DNA of 64,000 nt from Streptomyces sp. DI166 (GCF_900091315.1 NZ_FLSP01000012.1:57471-121470), one strand, 5' to 3'; positions 1 through 10,297 are shown, counted from the first letter of the stretch. Translations and numbers: made by a program. Notes: a model not told the origin generated them from the sequence alone.

Positions 1-1165
1 GCATCCCGTCGGTCCCGCACACGGGGCAGGTGGCGGCATCGGGGTGCCGGTCGTGGTGCGCCACGGCCCGTTCGAGGAGTTCCGCACGCCGCAGGGCGTC
101 GTCGGCACCCGTGCCGCGCAGGTCCTCGACGTCGGCGTGAGCGTTGCGCAGGCGCTCCAGAGCCGCGTGGACCCGCTCCAGTTCGGGTCCCTCGGCCTCC
201 GCTTCGGCGCGCAGCCGGGCCAGCAGGCCGTCGTCCCCTTCGGCGGGCAGACCGGCGACGAGGGCTTCCACGGTGGCGAAGTCGGGCGTGCCCGCCGTGT
301 CCACGGCGAGGAGTGCCCGCACCGCCCGCTCGTCGTCCTCCAGTTCATAGAGCGCCTCCTTGAGGCCCGGCAGCTCCGCCTTCACCGCCTTCTCCGCGTC
401 TTCGAGCGCCTTGGCCTGCTGGCGGAGCCGGCCGTCGGCGGCGTTGAGCTGCCCCAGGCCGAGGATGGTGGCGATGGCGTCGTACATCTCGGACGGCTTG
501 CCGCTGATCATGCGGTCGAGGTCGACGTACGACAGGAAGGGCCGGAAGTCCCGCAGGGCCTGCGTCCAGTCCGCCTGGTCGAGAGGGGCGCGGCCGTGCC
601 CGGGGCGCTTGAGCTCGGCCCGCGAGGCGTCGAAGTCGTCGCCGTCCCAGGTGCGGGTGAGGGTGCTGCGGCCGGTGTCGCCCTCGATGGCGAGCTTGAC
701 CTCGATCTCCGGCCTGCCGTCGGTGTCGTGGAGGTTGCGCCAGTTGCTGCCGCGCGACGCGTGCTGCCCCTGCCAGCGCAGGTTCACGCCGGTGAAGGCC
801 GTCTCGATGCCCTCGGCGATGCTGGACTTGCCGGAGCCGTTGCGGCCCACGACCAGGTTCACGCCGGGTCTGGGGCTGAGCCTGAGCCAGGCGCGCTGTC
901 CGATGCCACGGAACCGGGTGACGGCGACGGATTCGAGGTAGATCCGGCCGACGGGGGAGATTCCGCGGGGCTCGCCGTCGCCCAGAGCCTCCCTCAGGAG
1001 CACCTTCACGGGCTCGGCGAGGGCGGCCTCCGCCAGGCGGGCCTCCACCAGAGCGGCCACGGGCACGGGCTGGTGGTCGGACGGGGCCGGGCGAGCAGGA
1101 TCGGTGGGGCCGGTGTGGCCAGTGGAGTGGTGTGCGTTCTGCCGGGGCTGTTCCGTCACGGTCAT
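1..1165 (-). CDS. Rad50/SMC-like AAA ATPase (3' end outside window)
   Basis: A partial gene read on the minus strand from ATG at 1165, with GGGGAGGA just upstream as ribosome binding site. After about 90 residues of Pro/Ala-rich and helical sequence, a typical RecF/Rad50 N-lobe appears: FRGIGQ, then a Walker A motif GRNGSGKS at residues 107-114. A charged, probably coiled-coil region follows and the window cuts the protein at CPVCG, which looks like a Rad50 zinc hook. The Walker B/signature half is not visible. It is divergent from a DNA methylase and next to a type I restriction system, so a role in DNA sensing or phage defence is inferred. A repair-type ATPase is the alternative. Confidence 0.8.
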   Translation of the reverse strand, partial: MTVTEQPRQNAHHSTGHTGPTDPARPAPSDHQPVPVAALVEARLAEAALAEPVKVLLREALGDGEPRGISPVGRIYLESVAVTRFRGIGQRAWLRLSPRPGVNLVVGRNGSGKSSIAEGIETAFTGVNLRWQGQHASRGSNWRNLHDTDGRPEIEVKLAIEGDTGRSTLTRTWDGDDFDASRAELKRPGHGRAPLDQADWTQALRDFRPFLSYVDLDRMISGKPSEMYDAIATILGLGQLNAADGRLRQQAKALEDAEKAVKAELPGLKEALYELEDDERAVRALLAVDTAGTPDFATVEALVAGLPAEGDDGLLARLRAEAEAEGPELERVHAALERLRNAHADVEDLRGTGADDALRRAELLERAVAHHDRHPDAATCPVCGTDGM

Positions 1166-1480
1166 GCGGGTTCCTCCCCTGGGTGCGGTGGATGGCGACA
1201 GCGGCGCGCAAAACACGCGGGACGGACGCGGAGTGGACCCGGCCCCCGAGGTATGGCGTTGCGACGAAAAGGGACCGGGAGAGATCGGACACATGGCGCG
1301 GTACGGCGCCACCACGCGTCACGGCGCGGATAGCGGAGTACCGTCATGCTTCCATCCGGAAGCGATGCCAGGTAAACATACCCCTGAAAGCACTGTCAAA
1401 CACACTGATGCACTTGACGACTGTTGTAACGTGTTAACCGTCCCTGTCCGCCAGGCCCGAGAGGTGCGGAACTCCACGCC
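1166..1480. promoter_or_regulatory. Divergent intergenic region between ATPase and methylase
   Basis: 315 bases without a gene, noticeably AT-richer near 1370-1440. On the plus strand TTGACG lies at 1414-1419, followed by a GTAACGTGTTAAC stretch. On the minus strand TTGACA lies at 1392-1397, with TTTACC 17 bases downstream. These are plausible back-to-back promoters, but the -10 matches are weak. The overlap suggests the two divergent defence genes are co-regulated. Confidence 0.4.
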
Positions 1481-3687
1481 ATGCCCCAGCAGCCACCACC
1501 CCGATCGGCGCCCTCGGCACATGTGACGGCCGCCGAGATCTCCCGTATCGCGGGGGTCACCCGCGCCACCGTCAGCAACTGGCGCCGCCGCCACGACGAC
1601 TTCCCGGCACCCAGCGCGGGCACGGAATCCAGCCCGCTCTACGACCTGTCGGCCGTCCAGGCCTGGCTGCGCGGGCGCGGCCACACCTCCGCCGTCTCAC
1701 CCACCGAGGAACTCCGGACGGCGCTACGGCTGCTGGGACCCGGCTCGGGCGTGGCCGCGCGCCTCTTCCCCCTGGTCGCTGCCGCGTCCCGCCGCACGCC
1801 GGAGGAACTGGCCGAACTCGCCGCCCTGCCCGACGACCAGCTGATCGCCCGCGCGGACAAGACCGCGCAAGAGCTACCGGCCTCCGTGCCGCAGGCCGAG
1901 CCGGTCCGCTACGGCCCGGACGACTCGGGCGCGGTCCGCGCCCTGCTGGGCTGCGTCCGTGAGGCGGGGTCCCAGGCCGCCCTCGACGTCCTCGCCGAGC
2001 GGGAGTTGGACGAGAGCGCCGCCAGCGGCGTCTACCAGACCCCGGAGGGTCTGGCCCGGCTCATGGCACGGCTCCTGCCCGAGGGTGCGTCCCGCGTCCT
2101 CGACCCCGCCTGCGGCAGCGGAACTCTCCTCGCCGCCGCCGCGCGGCAGGGCGCGCGCGAACTGTTCGGGCAGGACTCGCTCCCCGTCCAGGGCCAGCGC
2201 ACCGCGGTACGGCTGCTGATCGCCGCACCCGAGGCCGAGACCTCGATCCGCGTCGGCGACAGCCTGCGCGCCGACGCCTTCCCCGACCTCACCGTGGACG
2301 CGGTCCTGTGCAACCCGCCGTTCGGCGACCGCGACTGGGGGCACGACGAACTGGCCTACGACCCGAGGTGGGCGTACGGGGTTCCGCCGCGCTTCGAATC
2401 CGAACTCGCCTGGGTGCAGCACGCCCTCGCGCACCTGGAGCCCGGCGGCCACGCGGTCATGCTGCTGCCGCCCGCGCTCGCCTTCCGCGCCTCCGGCCGC
2501 CGCATCCGCGCGGAACTCATCCGCAGTGGGGCGCTGCGCGCCGTCGTCTCCCTTCCGGCGCGTGCCGCGTATCCGCTCCACATCGGCCTGCAGATCTGGG
2601 TGTTCCAACGCCCCGAGCCGGGCGGCCCGGACCGTACGACGGTGCTCTTCGTCGACGGGGAGGGCGAACAGCGGGCCGCCGCGGGCACACTGCCCGCCAC
2701 AGCCACGGCAGGTACCGGCACCCGTGGCGGCTCACGCTCCCGCCGCCCCGGTGCCCCCTTCGACTGGGCGGAGCTGACCGACCGGGTCCTCGGCCAGTGG
2801 GCCGCGTTCACCGCTGACCCCGACTCCTACACCGACGAGCCCGGCGTCGCCCGCGCGGTGCCGCTCGTCGACCTCCTCGACGACGTCGTCGACATCACCC
2901 CGGCCCGTCAGGTCCGGGTAGCCGCCGACATCGACCCCGCCGCCCTGGCGCGCCGCGCCCAGGACCTGCGCGGCCGACTGACCGAGGCGGTCGCGGCCCT
3001 GGCAGCCGCCGTCGAGTCCGGCGAGTGGCGGCCGTCCGGGGAATCGGCCCGCGAGTGGCGTACGGCGACCGTCGCCGACCTGGCGCGCGGCGGGGCCCTG
3101 ACCGTATTGCGGGCGGCCCCGTCGGGCACGCGCGGCTCCAAGGACGGATCTGCCGCGACCGCGGACAGACCGGTCCTCACCAGCGGCGACATCGCCGCCG
3201 GAAACCCCCGTCCAGCGGGGGCGTTGACATCGACACCGATACCGCGCACCCCGTCGCCGCCGGGGACGTCCTCGTACGAGCCATCGGCGGCGGCTCGGCC
3301 ACGATGACCCGGGTCGCGGACGACCAGGACGCCGGAGCCCTGCTCGGTCCGCACGTGCACCTCCTACGCCCCGACCCGGCCCGCCTCGACCCTTGGTTCC
3401 TGGCCGGGTTCCTGGGCGCCGAGGACAACATCGCCTCCGCGTCCACCGGCTCCACCCACGTGCAGGTCACACCGGGCCGGCTGCGCGTACCGCTGCTGCC
3501 TCTGGAGGACCAGCGGCGGTACGGGGAGGCCTTCCGGCGCGTGTACGAACTGCGCGCGGCCGTCCGCCGAACCGCCGACCTCGCCGCCGACACCGCGGCC
3601 ACCCTGACGACCGGCCTCACCGCTGGCGTACTCCTGCCGCCGGACGCCCCGGACAGCCGGGGCGCTTCGGACGGCCGTTCCGTCTGA
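1481..3687 (+). pseudogene. HTH-N6 adenine DNA methylase with C-terminal specificity domain, frameshifted
   Basis: The frame starting at ATG 1481 gives a helix-turn-helix (residues about 16-45, TAAEISRIAGVTRATVSNW) and an N6-methylase domain with motif I DPACGSGT near residue 208 and NPPF near 277. It then stops at 3307 in a frame that has lost its sense from about 3206. The -1 frame continues the homology (AGDVLVRAIGGGS ... LLPLEDQRRYGEAFRRVYELR) to the stop at 3687, typical of a type I HsdS-like half specificity domain. The break is in the run AACCCCCG at 3203-3210: one extra C would restore a protein of about 735 residues. A base-calling error, a real inactivating deletion or recoding are all possible. 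It sits just upstream of hsdM on the same strand. Confidence 0.75.
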
Positions 3688-3776
3688 AACGCCCCACACG
3701 TCCCACCGCATACGACCAAACTGGATCCCTGCCGTCCCCGCCCGGACGGCGCTCTTCGAAAGGAAGCCGGGACCTC

Positions 3777-5786
3777 TTGAACAGCAGCAAGCACACGGAG
3801 TTGGCGAACCACGCCTGGTCCGTCGCCGATCTCCTGCGCGGTGACTACCGACAGTCCGACTACGGCAAGGTCATCCTGCCGTTCACCGTGCTGCGCCGCC
3901 TGGAATGCGTCCTGGAGCCGACGCGCGACAAGGTCGTCGAGACCGTCGCCAGGTTCGCGGGCCAGGACATCGACACCGACCACTTCCTGCGCCGCGCCTC
4001 GGGCCACTCCTTCTACAACAAGAGCGACCTCACTCTCCGGAAGATTGCGGCCGACCCGCAGAACGCGGCGAAGAACCTGCAGATCTACATCGGTGCCTTC
4101 TCCGACAACGCCCGTGAGGTCCTCGACAAGTACGAGTTCAACCAGCAGGTCAAGAAGCTCGACGGCGCGAACCTGCTCTACCAGGTCATCGGCCGGTTCA
4201 CCGACCTCGACCTGCACCCCGAGGTCGTGCCCAACCACAACATGGGTTACATCTTCGAGGAGTTGATCCGCCGCTTCGCCGAGCAGTCCAACGAGACCGC
4301 GGGTGAGCACTTCACCCCGCGCGAAGTCATCAAGCTCATGGTCAACCTGCTCGTAGCGCCCGACGCGGACATCCTCACCGTGCCGGGTGTCGTCCGCACG
4401 GTCATGGACCCGGCCTGCGGCACGGGCGGGATGCTCAGCGCCGCCGACGACCACATCAAGGCCCTGAACAAGGACGCGACAGTGGAGGTGTACGGGCAGG
4501 AACTCAACCCCGAGTCCTGGGCGATCTGCCGGTCCGACCTCATGATCAAGGGCCAGAACCCGGAGAACATCCGCTTCGGCAACTCCTTCTCCGACGACGG
4601 GCACGCCCGCCGCAAGTTCGACTACATCCTCGCCAACCCGCCGTTCGGCGTGGAGTGGAAGAAGGTCAAGGACGAGGTCGAGTACGAGCACAAGTCGCTC
4701 GGCGACGCCGGCCGCTTCGGCGCGGGTCTGCCGCGCATCAACGACGGCTCCCTGCTCTTCCTCCAGCACATGATCTCCAAGATGAAGCCGGTGGACGTCA
4801 ACGGCGGGGGCGGCTCCCGCATCGCCATCGTCTTCAACGGCTCCCCGCTGTTCACGGGCGCGGCCGAGTCCGGCGAGTCCAACATCCGCCGCTGGATCCT
4901 GGAGAACGACTGGCTTGAGGCCATCGTCGCCCTTCCCGACCAGCTCTTCTACAACACCGGCATCTCGACGTACTTCTGGATCCTGACCAACCGCAAGGAC
5001 GCCGACCACAAGGGCAAGGTCATTCTCCTCGACGCGCGCGACCAGTGGGTGAAGATGCGCAAGTCCCTGGGCGACAAGCGCAAGGAACTGGGCGACGGGA
5101 CGAACGGCCGCCCCGACCACATCGGCGACATCACGCGGCTGTACGCGGAGGCGTTGCAAGTCGCGGGCGACGCGGAGCACCCGCTGCACGGCAAGGTGAA
5201 GGTCTTCGCCAACGAGGACTTCGGCTACCAGCGCATCACCGTGGAGCGGCCGTTGAAGCTCCGCTTCGAGGTGACGGAGGAGACGCTGGCGGCACTGGCG
5301 GAGGCCAAACCGGTGGCGAAGCTGGAGCGGAGCGAGGAGTTCGTCGCGGCGGTGCGTACGCTGCTCGGCTCGTCGTGGGCGACCAAGTCCGAGGCGTTCA
5401 TCGCCCTCAAGGACGCGGTGGTCGCGGCCGGGCTGACGTGGCCCTCGGGGGCGCCGTTCGCGAAGGCGGTACGGGAGGCGATCGGGGTCCGGGACCCGGA
5501 GGGCGAGGTCCAGAAGGTCAAGGGCGCGCCGGAGCCGGATGCGGACCTGCGGGACTACGAGAACGTTCCGCTCGGCGAGGACGTCGAGGAGTACCTCAAG
5601 CGCGAGGTGCTGCCGCATGTACCGGACGCGTGGATCGACCACACGAAGACGAAGATCGGCTACGAGATCCCGTTCACGCGGCACTTCTACGTGTACAAGC
5701 CGCCTAGGCCGCTGGCGGAGATCGACGCGGAGTTGAAGGCGCTGGAGGCGGAGATTCAGGGGCTGCTCGGGGAGGTTACGGAATGA
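3777..5786 (+). CDS. hsdM: Type I restriction-modification DNA methyltransferase subunit M
   Basis: 669 residues from TTG at 3777, chosen because AGGAAG lies at 3761-3766 and the HsdM N-terminal domain begins there (SSKHTELANHAWSVADLLRGD). Upstream sequence in the same frame is low-quality Arg/Pro and belongs to the previous gene's other frame. Motif I DPACGTGG is at residues 211-218 and motif IV NPPF at about 287-290, so this is an N6-adenine methylase. It forms the M2S methylase with the next gene, which it overlaps by ATGA. The length is somewhat above the usual 500-550 residues because of a helical C-terminal extension. Confidence 0.93.
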   Translation: MNSSKHTELANHAWSVADLLRGDYRQSDYGKVILPFTVLRRLECVLEPTRDKVVETVARFAGQDIDTDHFLRRASGHSFYNKSDLTLRKIAADPQNAAKNLQIYIGAFSDNAREVLDKYEFNQQVKKLDGANLLYQVIGRFTDLDLHPEVVPNHNMGYIFEELIRRFAEQSNETAGEHFTPREVIKLMVNLLVAPDADILTVPGVVRTVMDPACGTGGMLSAADDHIKALNKDATVEVYGQELNPESWAICRSDLMIKGQNPENIRFGNSFSDDGHARRKFDYILANPPFGVEWKKVKDEVEYEHKSLGDAGRFGAGLPRINDGSLLFLQHMISKMKPVDVNGGGGSRIAIVFNGSPLFTGAAESGESNIRRWILENDWLEAIVALPDQLFYNTGISTYFWILTNRKDADHKGKVILLDARDQWVKMRKSLGDKRKELGDGTNGRPDHIGDITRLYAEALQVAGDAEHPLHGKVKVFANEDFGYQRITVERPLKLRFEVTEETLAALAEAKPVAKLERSEEFVAAVRTLLGSSWATKSEAFIALKDAVVAAGLTWPSGAPFAKAVREAIGVRDPEGEVQKVKGAPEPDADLRDYENVPLGEDVEEYLKREVLPHVPDAWIDHTKTKIGYEIPFTRHFYVYKPPRPLAEIDAELKALEAEIQGLLGEVTE

Positions 5787-7060
5787 CCTTTGACTTGGCC
5801 GTCAAAGCCATGGCCCGTAGTGTTCCTAACACTTGGCGGGTGGAGCCGTTTCGGAGGCACGCCACGCTGGTCGACGAGACGAACTCCAAGCGTTCCCTGC
5901 CCCTTCTCTCGCTAGCCTCGACTGGCATCATCGCGCCTCGCACTGAAGAAGGTGGATTGGGGAGGCAGGCACCTTCCGAATCGACTATCGAGAGGTATTG
6001 GGTCGCGCGTCCGGGGAACTTGGTTGTGAACCCGATGTGGCTGATCGGAGGCGGTATCGGTGTTTCCGCCGTAACTGGCGCCGTAAGTCCGGACTACCGC
6101 GTCTATCGACTTGGACCTGATCTCCACCCGCAGTATGTACATCACCTACTGCGGAGCGCCCCCTATCGAGACCAGTACCGTCTTTACATTCGCGCAGACA
6201 CGACATTTGATCGTCGGGTGTCGAAGGAAAACTTCCACCCCATGCCGCTCCTTGTCCCGCCGCTGGAAGAGCAGCGCCGCATTGCCGAATTTCTCGACGC
6301 CGAGATCGCCCGCATCGACCAGCTGGCGTTGAAGCGCAGCCAGATGCGGAGTTTGCTGACACTCAAGCGGGAACGGGTCATTGAGTCGACGCTGGGCCTT
6401 GAACGAGCGCAGATGACTGATGGTTTGGTACCTCTGAAGTATCTGGTGGCCGATGTCACCGTTGGAATCGTCATCACTCCGGCCAAGTGGTATGTAGAAA
6501 CCGGCGGGACTCCCGCGCTGCGGGGCCTAAACGTCAAGCCTGGCTTCATCAGCACCGGTGACCTCGTACAGATCAGCGCCGAGGGTCATGCTGAAAACCG
6601 CAAGTCGCGACTCAACACTGGTGACGTCGTCGTTGTGCGCACGGGCCAGGCAGGTGCAGCAGCTGTGGTACCAGCTGAGTTGGACGGGGCGAATTGCATC
6701 GACCTCATCGTGGTGCGTCCCGGCAGGAAGCTCTCGCCGAGGTACTTGCAGTACGTCTTGAATTCGGACTATGCCAGCGCACGGGTTACGGAACACTCCG
6801 TCGGCAGCATCCAAGCGCACTTCAACGTGGGTGCCATGAAGCAGATCCCCATCCCCTCAATCCCTCGTACAGAGCAGGACGAGATTGTTCGCCTGCTCGA
6901 TATCAGGGTCGGCGCTCTCGACCTGCTGCATCGCAAACTTGATCGCCAGGAACAGCTCCTCACCGAGCGCCGCCAGTCCCTCATCACCGCCGCCGTAACC
7001 GGGCAGTTCGACGTCACCACCGCCAGCGGGCGCAACGTAACGGACGGAGTCACCGCGTAG
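5783..7060 (+). CDS. hsdS: Type I restriction-modification specificity subunit S
   Basis: 425 residues, starting ATG at 5783 within an ATGA overlap with hsdM. It has the two-fold HsdS layout: a target recognition domain, a conserved helix with the boundary LLVPPLEEQRRIAEFLDAEIARID near residues 153-178, a second recognition domain, and a second helix (IPRTEQDEIVRLLDIRVGALD). It sets the DNA sequence recognised by the HsdM and HsdR complex. The recognition domains use AT-richer codons than neighbouring genes, as expected for exchangeable specificity modules. No frameshift is seen, so the system looks functional. Confidence 0.93.
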   Translation: MTFDLAVKAMARSVPNTWRVEPFRRHATLVDETNSKRSLPLLSLASTGIIAPRTEEGGLGRQAPSESTIERYWVARPGNLVVNPMWLIGGGIGVSAVTGAVSPDYRVYRLGPDLHPQYVHHLLRSAPYRDQYRLYIRADTTFDRRVSKENFHPMPLLVPPLEEQRRIAEFLDAEIARIDQLALKRSQMRSLLTLKRERVIESTLGLERAQMTDGLVPLKYLVADVTVGIVITPAKWYVETGGTPALRGLNVKPGFISTGDLVQISAEGHAENRKSRLNTGDVVVVRTGQAGAAAVVPAELDGANCIDLIVVRPGRKLSPRYLQYVLNSDYASARVTEHSVGSIQAHFNVGAMKQIPIPSIPRTEQDEIVRLLDIRVGALDLLHRKLDRQEQLLTERRQSLITAAVTGQFDVTTASGRNVTDGVTA

Positions 7061-7062
7061 CC

Positions 7063-10000
7063 ATGAGTCCCATCCACACGGAGTCCGCGTTCGGGGACGC
7101 CATCGTTGCCGCCATGGTCGAGCGTGGCTGGCGTGAAACTCGCCCGCAGGACTATCGAGCCGATCTCGGTCTGGACACCAACGAACTGTTCACCTTCATC
7201 GGCGAGACCCAGCCCGACGAGTGGAACGAGTTGCTCACCCTCTACGGCGGTGACCCGAACGAGGCGCAGCGTGGGTTCGCGACTCGCCTGGACCAGGCCA
7301 TCGCCACCAACGGGCTCCTCGATGTGCTCCGCAACGGCGTCAAGGACCGGGGCGTCCGGCTCCGCGTCGCGTACTTCAAGCCGAACCTCGTCGCCCACGA
7401 CTCCGTGCTCGACGGCTACCGGGCCAACCGCCTCACCGTCGTCCGTGAGCTGGAGTACGCCACGAAGCAGGCCGACTGGGGCAACCGGCTCGACCTCGCC
7501 CTGTTCCTCAACGGAATCCCGGTCGCCACGGCCGAGTTGAAGAACCCGCTGACCAGGCAAGGGGTGGAGGAAGCCAAGGAGCAGTACCGGACCGACCGGG
7601 ACCCCACCGAGCTGATCTTCACGCGCCGCGTGGTCGCGAACTTCGCTGTCGACCCGGACCTGGTGTTCGTCGCCACCCAGCTCAAGGGGAAGAACACCCG
7701 GTTCCTGCCCTTCAACACCGGCTCCAACGGCCCCGGTCAGCCCGGCGGTGCCGGCAACCCGGCCCCGACCGCCTACGGCACGTACGCGACCTCGTACCTC
7801 TGGGAGCAGGTCTGGCAGCCGGACAACTGGCTCGACCTGCTCCAGCGGTTCGTGCACCTGCACAAGAGCAAGACCCCCGGTGGCGGCACCACGAAGACGA
7901 TGATCTTCCCCAGGTTCCACCAGTGGGACGTGGTCAAGAAGCTCACCGCGCATGCCTCCACCCACGGCGCGGGGCACGACTACCTGGTCATGGCGTCGGC
8001 CGGCTCGGGCAAGTCGAACACCATCGGCTGGCTCGCGCACCGCCTCAGCGACCTGCACACCCCGACCGACCCCCGCGAACTCGACCCCGAGGCCGTCGCC
8101 AAGGGCCTCAAGCCGGGCGTGCCGGTCTTCGACAAGGTCATCGTCATCACCGACCGGCGCAACCTCGACGCGCAACTCCGGGAAACCGTCGGCAGTTTCG
8201 AGCAGACCGCAGGCCTCGTCGTGAAGATCGACGAGAAGCACGGGGCGAAAGGCGAGCAGCTCGCCAAGGCCCTCTCCCGCGACACCGGGAAGATCGTCAC
8301 GGTCACCCTGCACTCGTTCCCGGCGCTGCTCGACTACCTCCAGCGCAACCCCACCGAGATCCGGGGCAGCCACTTCGCGATCATCGTGGACGAGGCGCAC
8401 TCCTCGCAGTCCGGCGACGCCGCCACCGCCGTACGGTCCGCCCTGCGCGACCTCGGCCTGGACTCCGACTCGGACGACGCGGGGGCGACCAAGGTCGAGA
8501 CCGAGGGCGCCACCCTCGACGAACAGCTCAAGAAGCGGGCCGAGCAGCGCTCCCGCGCCGCGAACCTCTCCTACTTCGCGTTCACCGCCACGCCGAAGGC
8601 CAAGACCCTCGAACTCTTCGGCACGCTCCAGGACATCGGCGGCAAGGCGACCTACCGGCCCTTCCACACGTACTCCATGCGGCAGGCGATCGAGGAGGGC
8701 TTCATCCTCGATCCGCTGCGCAACTACGTCACGTACAACACGTACTGGAAGCTGGTGAACCAGAACCCCGACGAGCGCGAGGTCGACCCGTCGAAGGCGA
8801 ACCCCCTGCTCGCCCGGTACGCGCTGACCCATGACTCGACGGTCGCCCAGCACGCCCAGGTGATCGTGGAGCACTTCGTGACGCACAGCCGGGGCCGGCT
8901 CGGCGGGCGGGCCAAGTCGATGGTGGTGACCGCCTCGCGGCAGTCCGCCGTGCAGATGGCGCGCGCCATCAAGAGCTACATCAAGGACCGGGACTACGAC
9001 ACCAAGTACCCCGACCTGGGTGTCCTCGTCGCCTTCTCCGGCTCGCTCACCATCGACGGCGAGGAGACCACCGAGACGAAGGAGAACGGCGGGCTGTCGG
9101 AGAGCGCGCTGCCGAAGGCGTTCGCGTACACGCGCGCCGACGACAAGGCCGTCCGAGCGGGCGGTGCGGGGCAGCAGGAGTACAAGATCCTGGTCGTGGC
9201 GGAGAAGTACCAGACCGGCTTCGACCAGCCGCTCCTCACGACGATGTACGTCAACAAGACGCTGACCGGAATCTCCGCCGTCCAGACCCTGTCCCGGCTG
9301 AACCGGACCGCCGACCGCAAGACCCAGGCCGACCTCGCGGTCCTCGACTTCGTCAACGACGCCGAGGACATACAGGAGTCCTTCCGCCCGTACTTCGAGG
9401 AGGCGAACACCCTCCCCTCCGACCCCAATCTGCTCTACACCGCGCAGAGCCGGGTCATGCAGGCGGCCATCCTGTCCGGTCAGGAGATGGACGAGTTCGC
9501 CGCCGCGTACTTCGCCGCCAAGGAGAAGGCAGCGGGTTCGCAGTCCAAGTGGGAGAAGCTGCACGCCGAGCTGTACCGGCTGCTCTCCCCCGCCGTCGCC
9601 CGCTTCACCGCTCTGCTCGAAAGCGAGGACGAGGACGACCAGGAGACGGCGGAGGACTTCCGGGCCGACCTCAACGACTACGTCAGGAAGTACGGCTTCC
9701 TCGCGCAGATCGTCCGCTACCGGGACGCCGAGCTTGAGCGGCTGCACCTCTACGGCCGCTACCTCCTCAACCGGCTCCCTCGCCGCGCGGACGGCGGCGT
9801 GGACATAGGCGAGGTCGACCTCAGCCACCTGCGAGTGGAGAGGACCGGCGAGTACGACGTCTCCCTCAGCCCCGAGGGGCCGGCGACCATGCCGGGCTTC
9901 AGCGACGGCTCGGGCGGTGCGAAGGAGTCGGAGAAGTCGCTGCTCTCCGAGCTGATCGAGAAGTTCAACGAACGGTTCGGCACCGAGTTCACCGAGCAGG

Positions 10001-10260
10001 ACGTCATCCAGCCGTTCGAGGAGGCCAAGGCCGACCCGAAGGTGCGCGCGGCCGCCGTCGCCAACGACGAGGAGAACTTCGGCCTCGTCTTCGACGACGT
10101 CTTCGCGGACAAGATGGCCGACCACATCGACACCATCGCGGACATGGGCCGTCAGTACTTCGGTCCCGACAAGGGCTTCAAGTCCAGCCTGGACCGCAGC
10201 GCCCGCAAGGCGGCCTGGCGGATGATCCGCCGCGAGGAGGGCCTGGACGACGACTTCTGA
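7063..10260 (+). CDS. hsdR: Type I restriction endonuclease subunit R
   Basis: 1065 residues, start ATG two bases after the hsdS stop. The N-terminal nuclease domain shows D144 and ELK (E158, K160), the D...ExK arrangement of HsdR. A superfamily 2 helicase/translocase follows, with Walker A SAGSGKS near residues 311-318 and DEAH at 443-446. Later helicase motifs (SRLNRT, QTGFDQPLL) and a C-terminal helical domain that docks to the methylase complete it. With HsdM and HsdS it cuts unmodified DNA after ATP-driven translocation. All residues expected for activity are visible. Confidence 0.95.
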   Translation: MSPIHTESAFGDAIVAAMVERGWRETRPQDYRADLGLDTNELFTFIGETQPDEWNELLTLYGGDPNEAQRGFATRLDQAIATNGLLDVLRNGVKDRGVRLRVAYFKPNLVAHDSVLDGYRANRLTVVRELEYATKQADWGNRLDLALFLNGIPVATAELKNPLTRQGVEEAKEQYRTDRDPTELIFTRRVVANFAVDPDLVFVATQLKGKNTRFLPFNTGSNGPGQPGGAGNPAPTAYGTYATSYLWEQVWQPDNWLDLLQRFVHLHKSKTPGGGTTKTMIFPRFHQWDVVKKLTAHASTHGAGHDYLVMASAGSGKSNTIGWLAHRLSDLHTPTDPRELDPEAVAKGLKPGVPVFDKVIVITDRRNLDAQLRETVGSFEQTAGLVVKIDEKHGAKGEQLAKALSRDTGKIVTVTLHSFPALLDYLQRNPTEIRGSHFAIIVDEAHSSQSGDAATAVRSALRDLGLDSDSDDAGATKVETEGATLDEQLKKRAEQRSRAANLSYFAFTATPKAKTLELFGTLQDIGGKATYRPFHTYSMRQAIEEGFILDPLRNYVTYNTYWKLVNQNPDEREVDPSKANPLLARYALTHDSTVAQHAQVIVEHFVTHSRGRLGGRAKSMVVTASRQSAVQMARAIKSYIKDRDYDTKYPDLGVLVAFSGSLTIDGEETTETKENGGLSESALPKAFAYTRADDKAVRAGGAGQQEYKILVVAEKYQTGFDQPLLTTMYVNKTLTGISAVQTLSRLNRTADRKTQADLAVLDFVNDAEDIQESFRPYFEEANTLPSDPNLLYTAQSRVMQAAILSGQEMDEFAAAYFAAKEKAAGSQSKWEKLHAELYRLLSPAVARFTALLESEDEDDQETAEDFRADLNDYVRKYGFLAQIVRYRDAELERLHLYGRYLLNRLPRRADGGVDIGEVDLSHLRVERTGEYDVSLSPEGPATMPGFSDGSGGAKESEKSLLSELIEKFNERFGTEFTEQDVIQPFEEAKADPKVRAAAVANDEENFGLVFDDVFADKMADHIDTIADMGRQYFGPDKGFKSSLDRSARKAAWRMIRREEGLDDDF

Positions 10261-10297
10261 GGCCTAGGGCCCGGCTTGAGGAAGAGCGCGGCTCCGG

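Noticed and set aside
345..1333. Long open frames opposite or out of phase with the ATPase, kinase, carboxypeptidase, hsdR and fbiC genes
   Set aside because: These arise from high GC content; they are rich in Arg/Pro/Ala/Gly, lack ribosome binding sites and show no domain, while the opposite frame has clear motifs.
3777..10260. BREX, DISARM or Pgl defence system
   Set aside because: No pglX/pglZ, brxC or drmA/drmB homologue is present; hsdM, hsdS and hsdR fully explain the operon.
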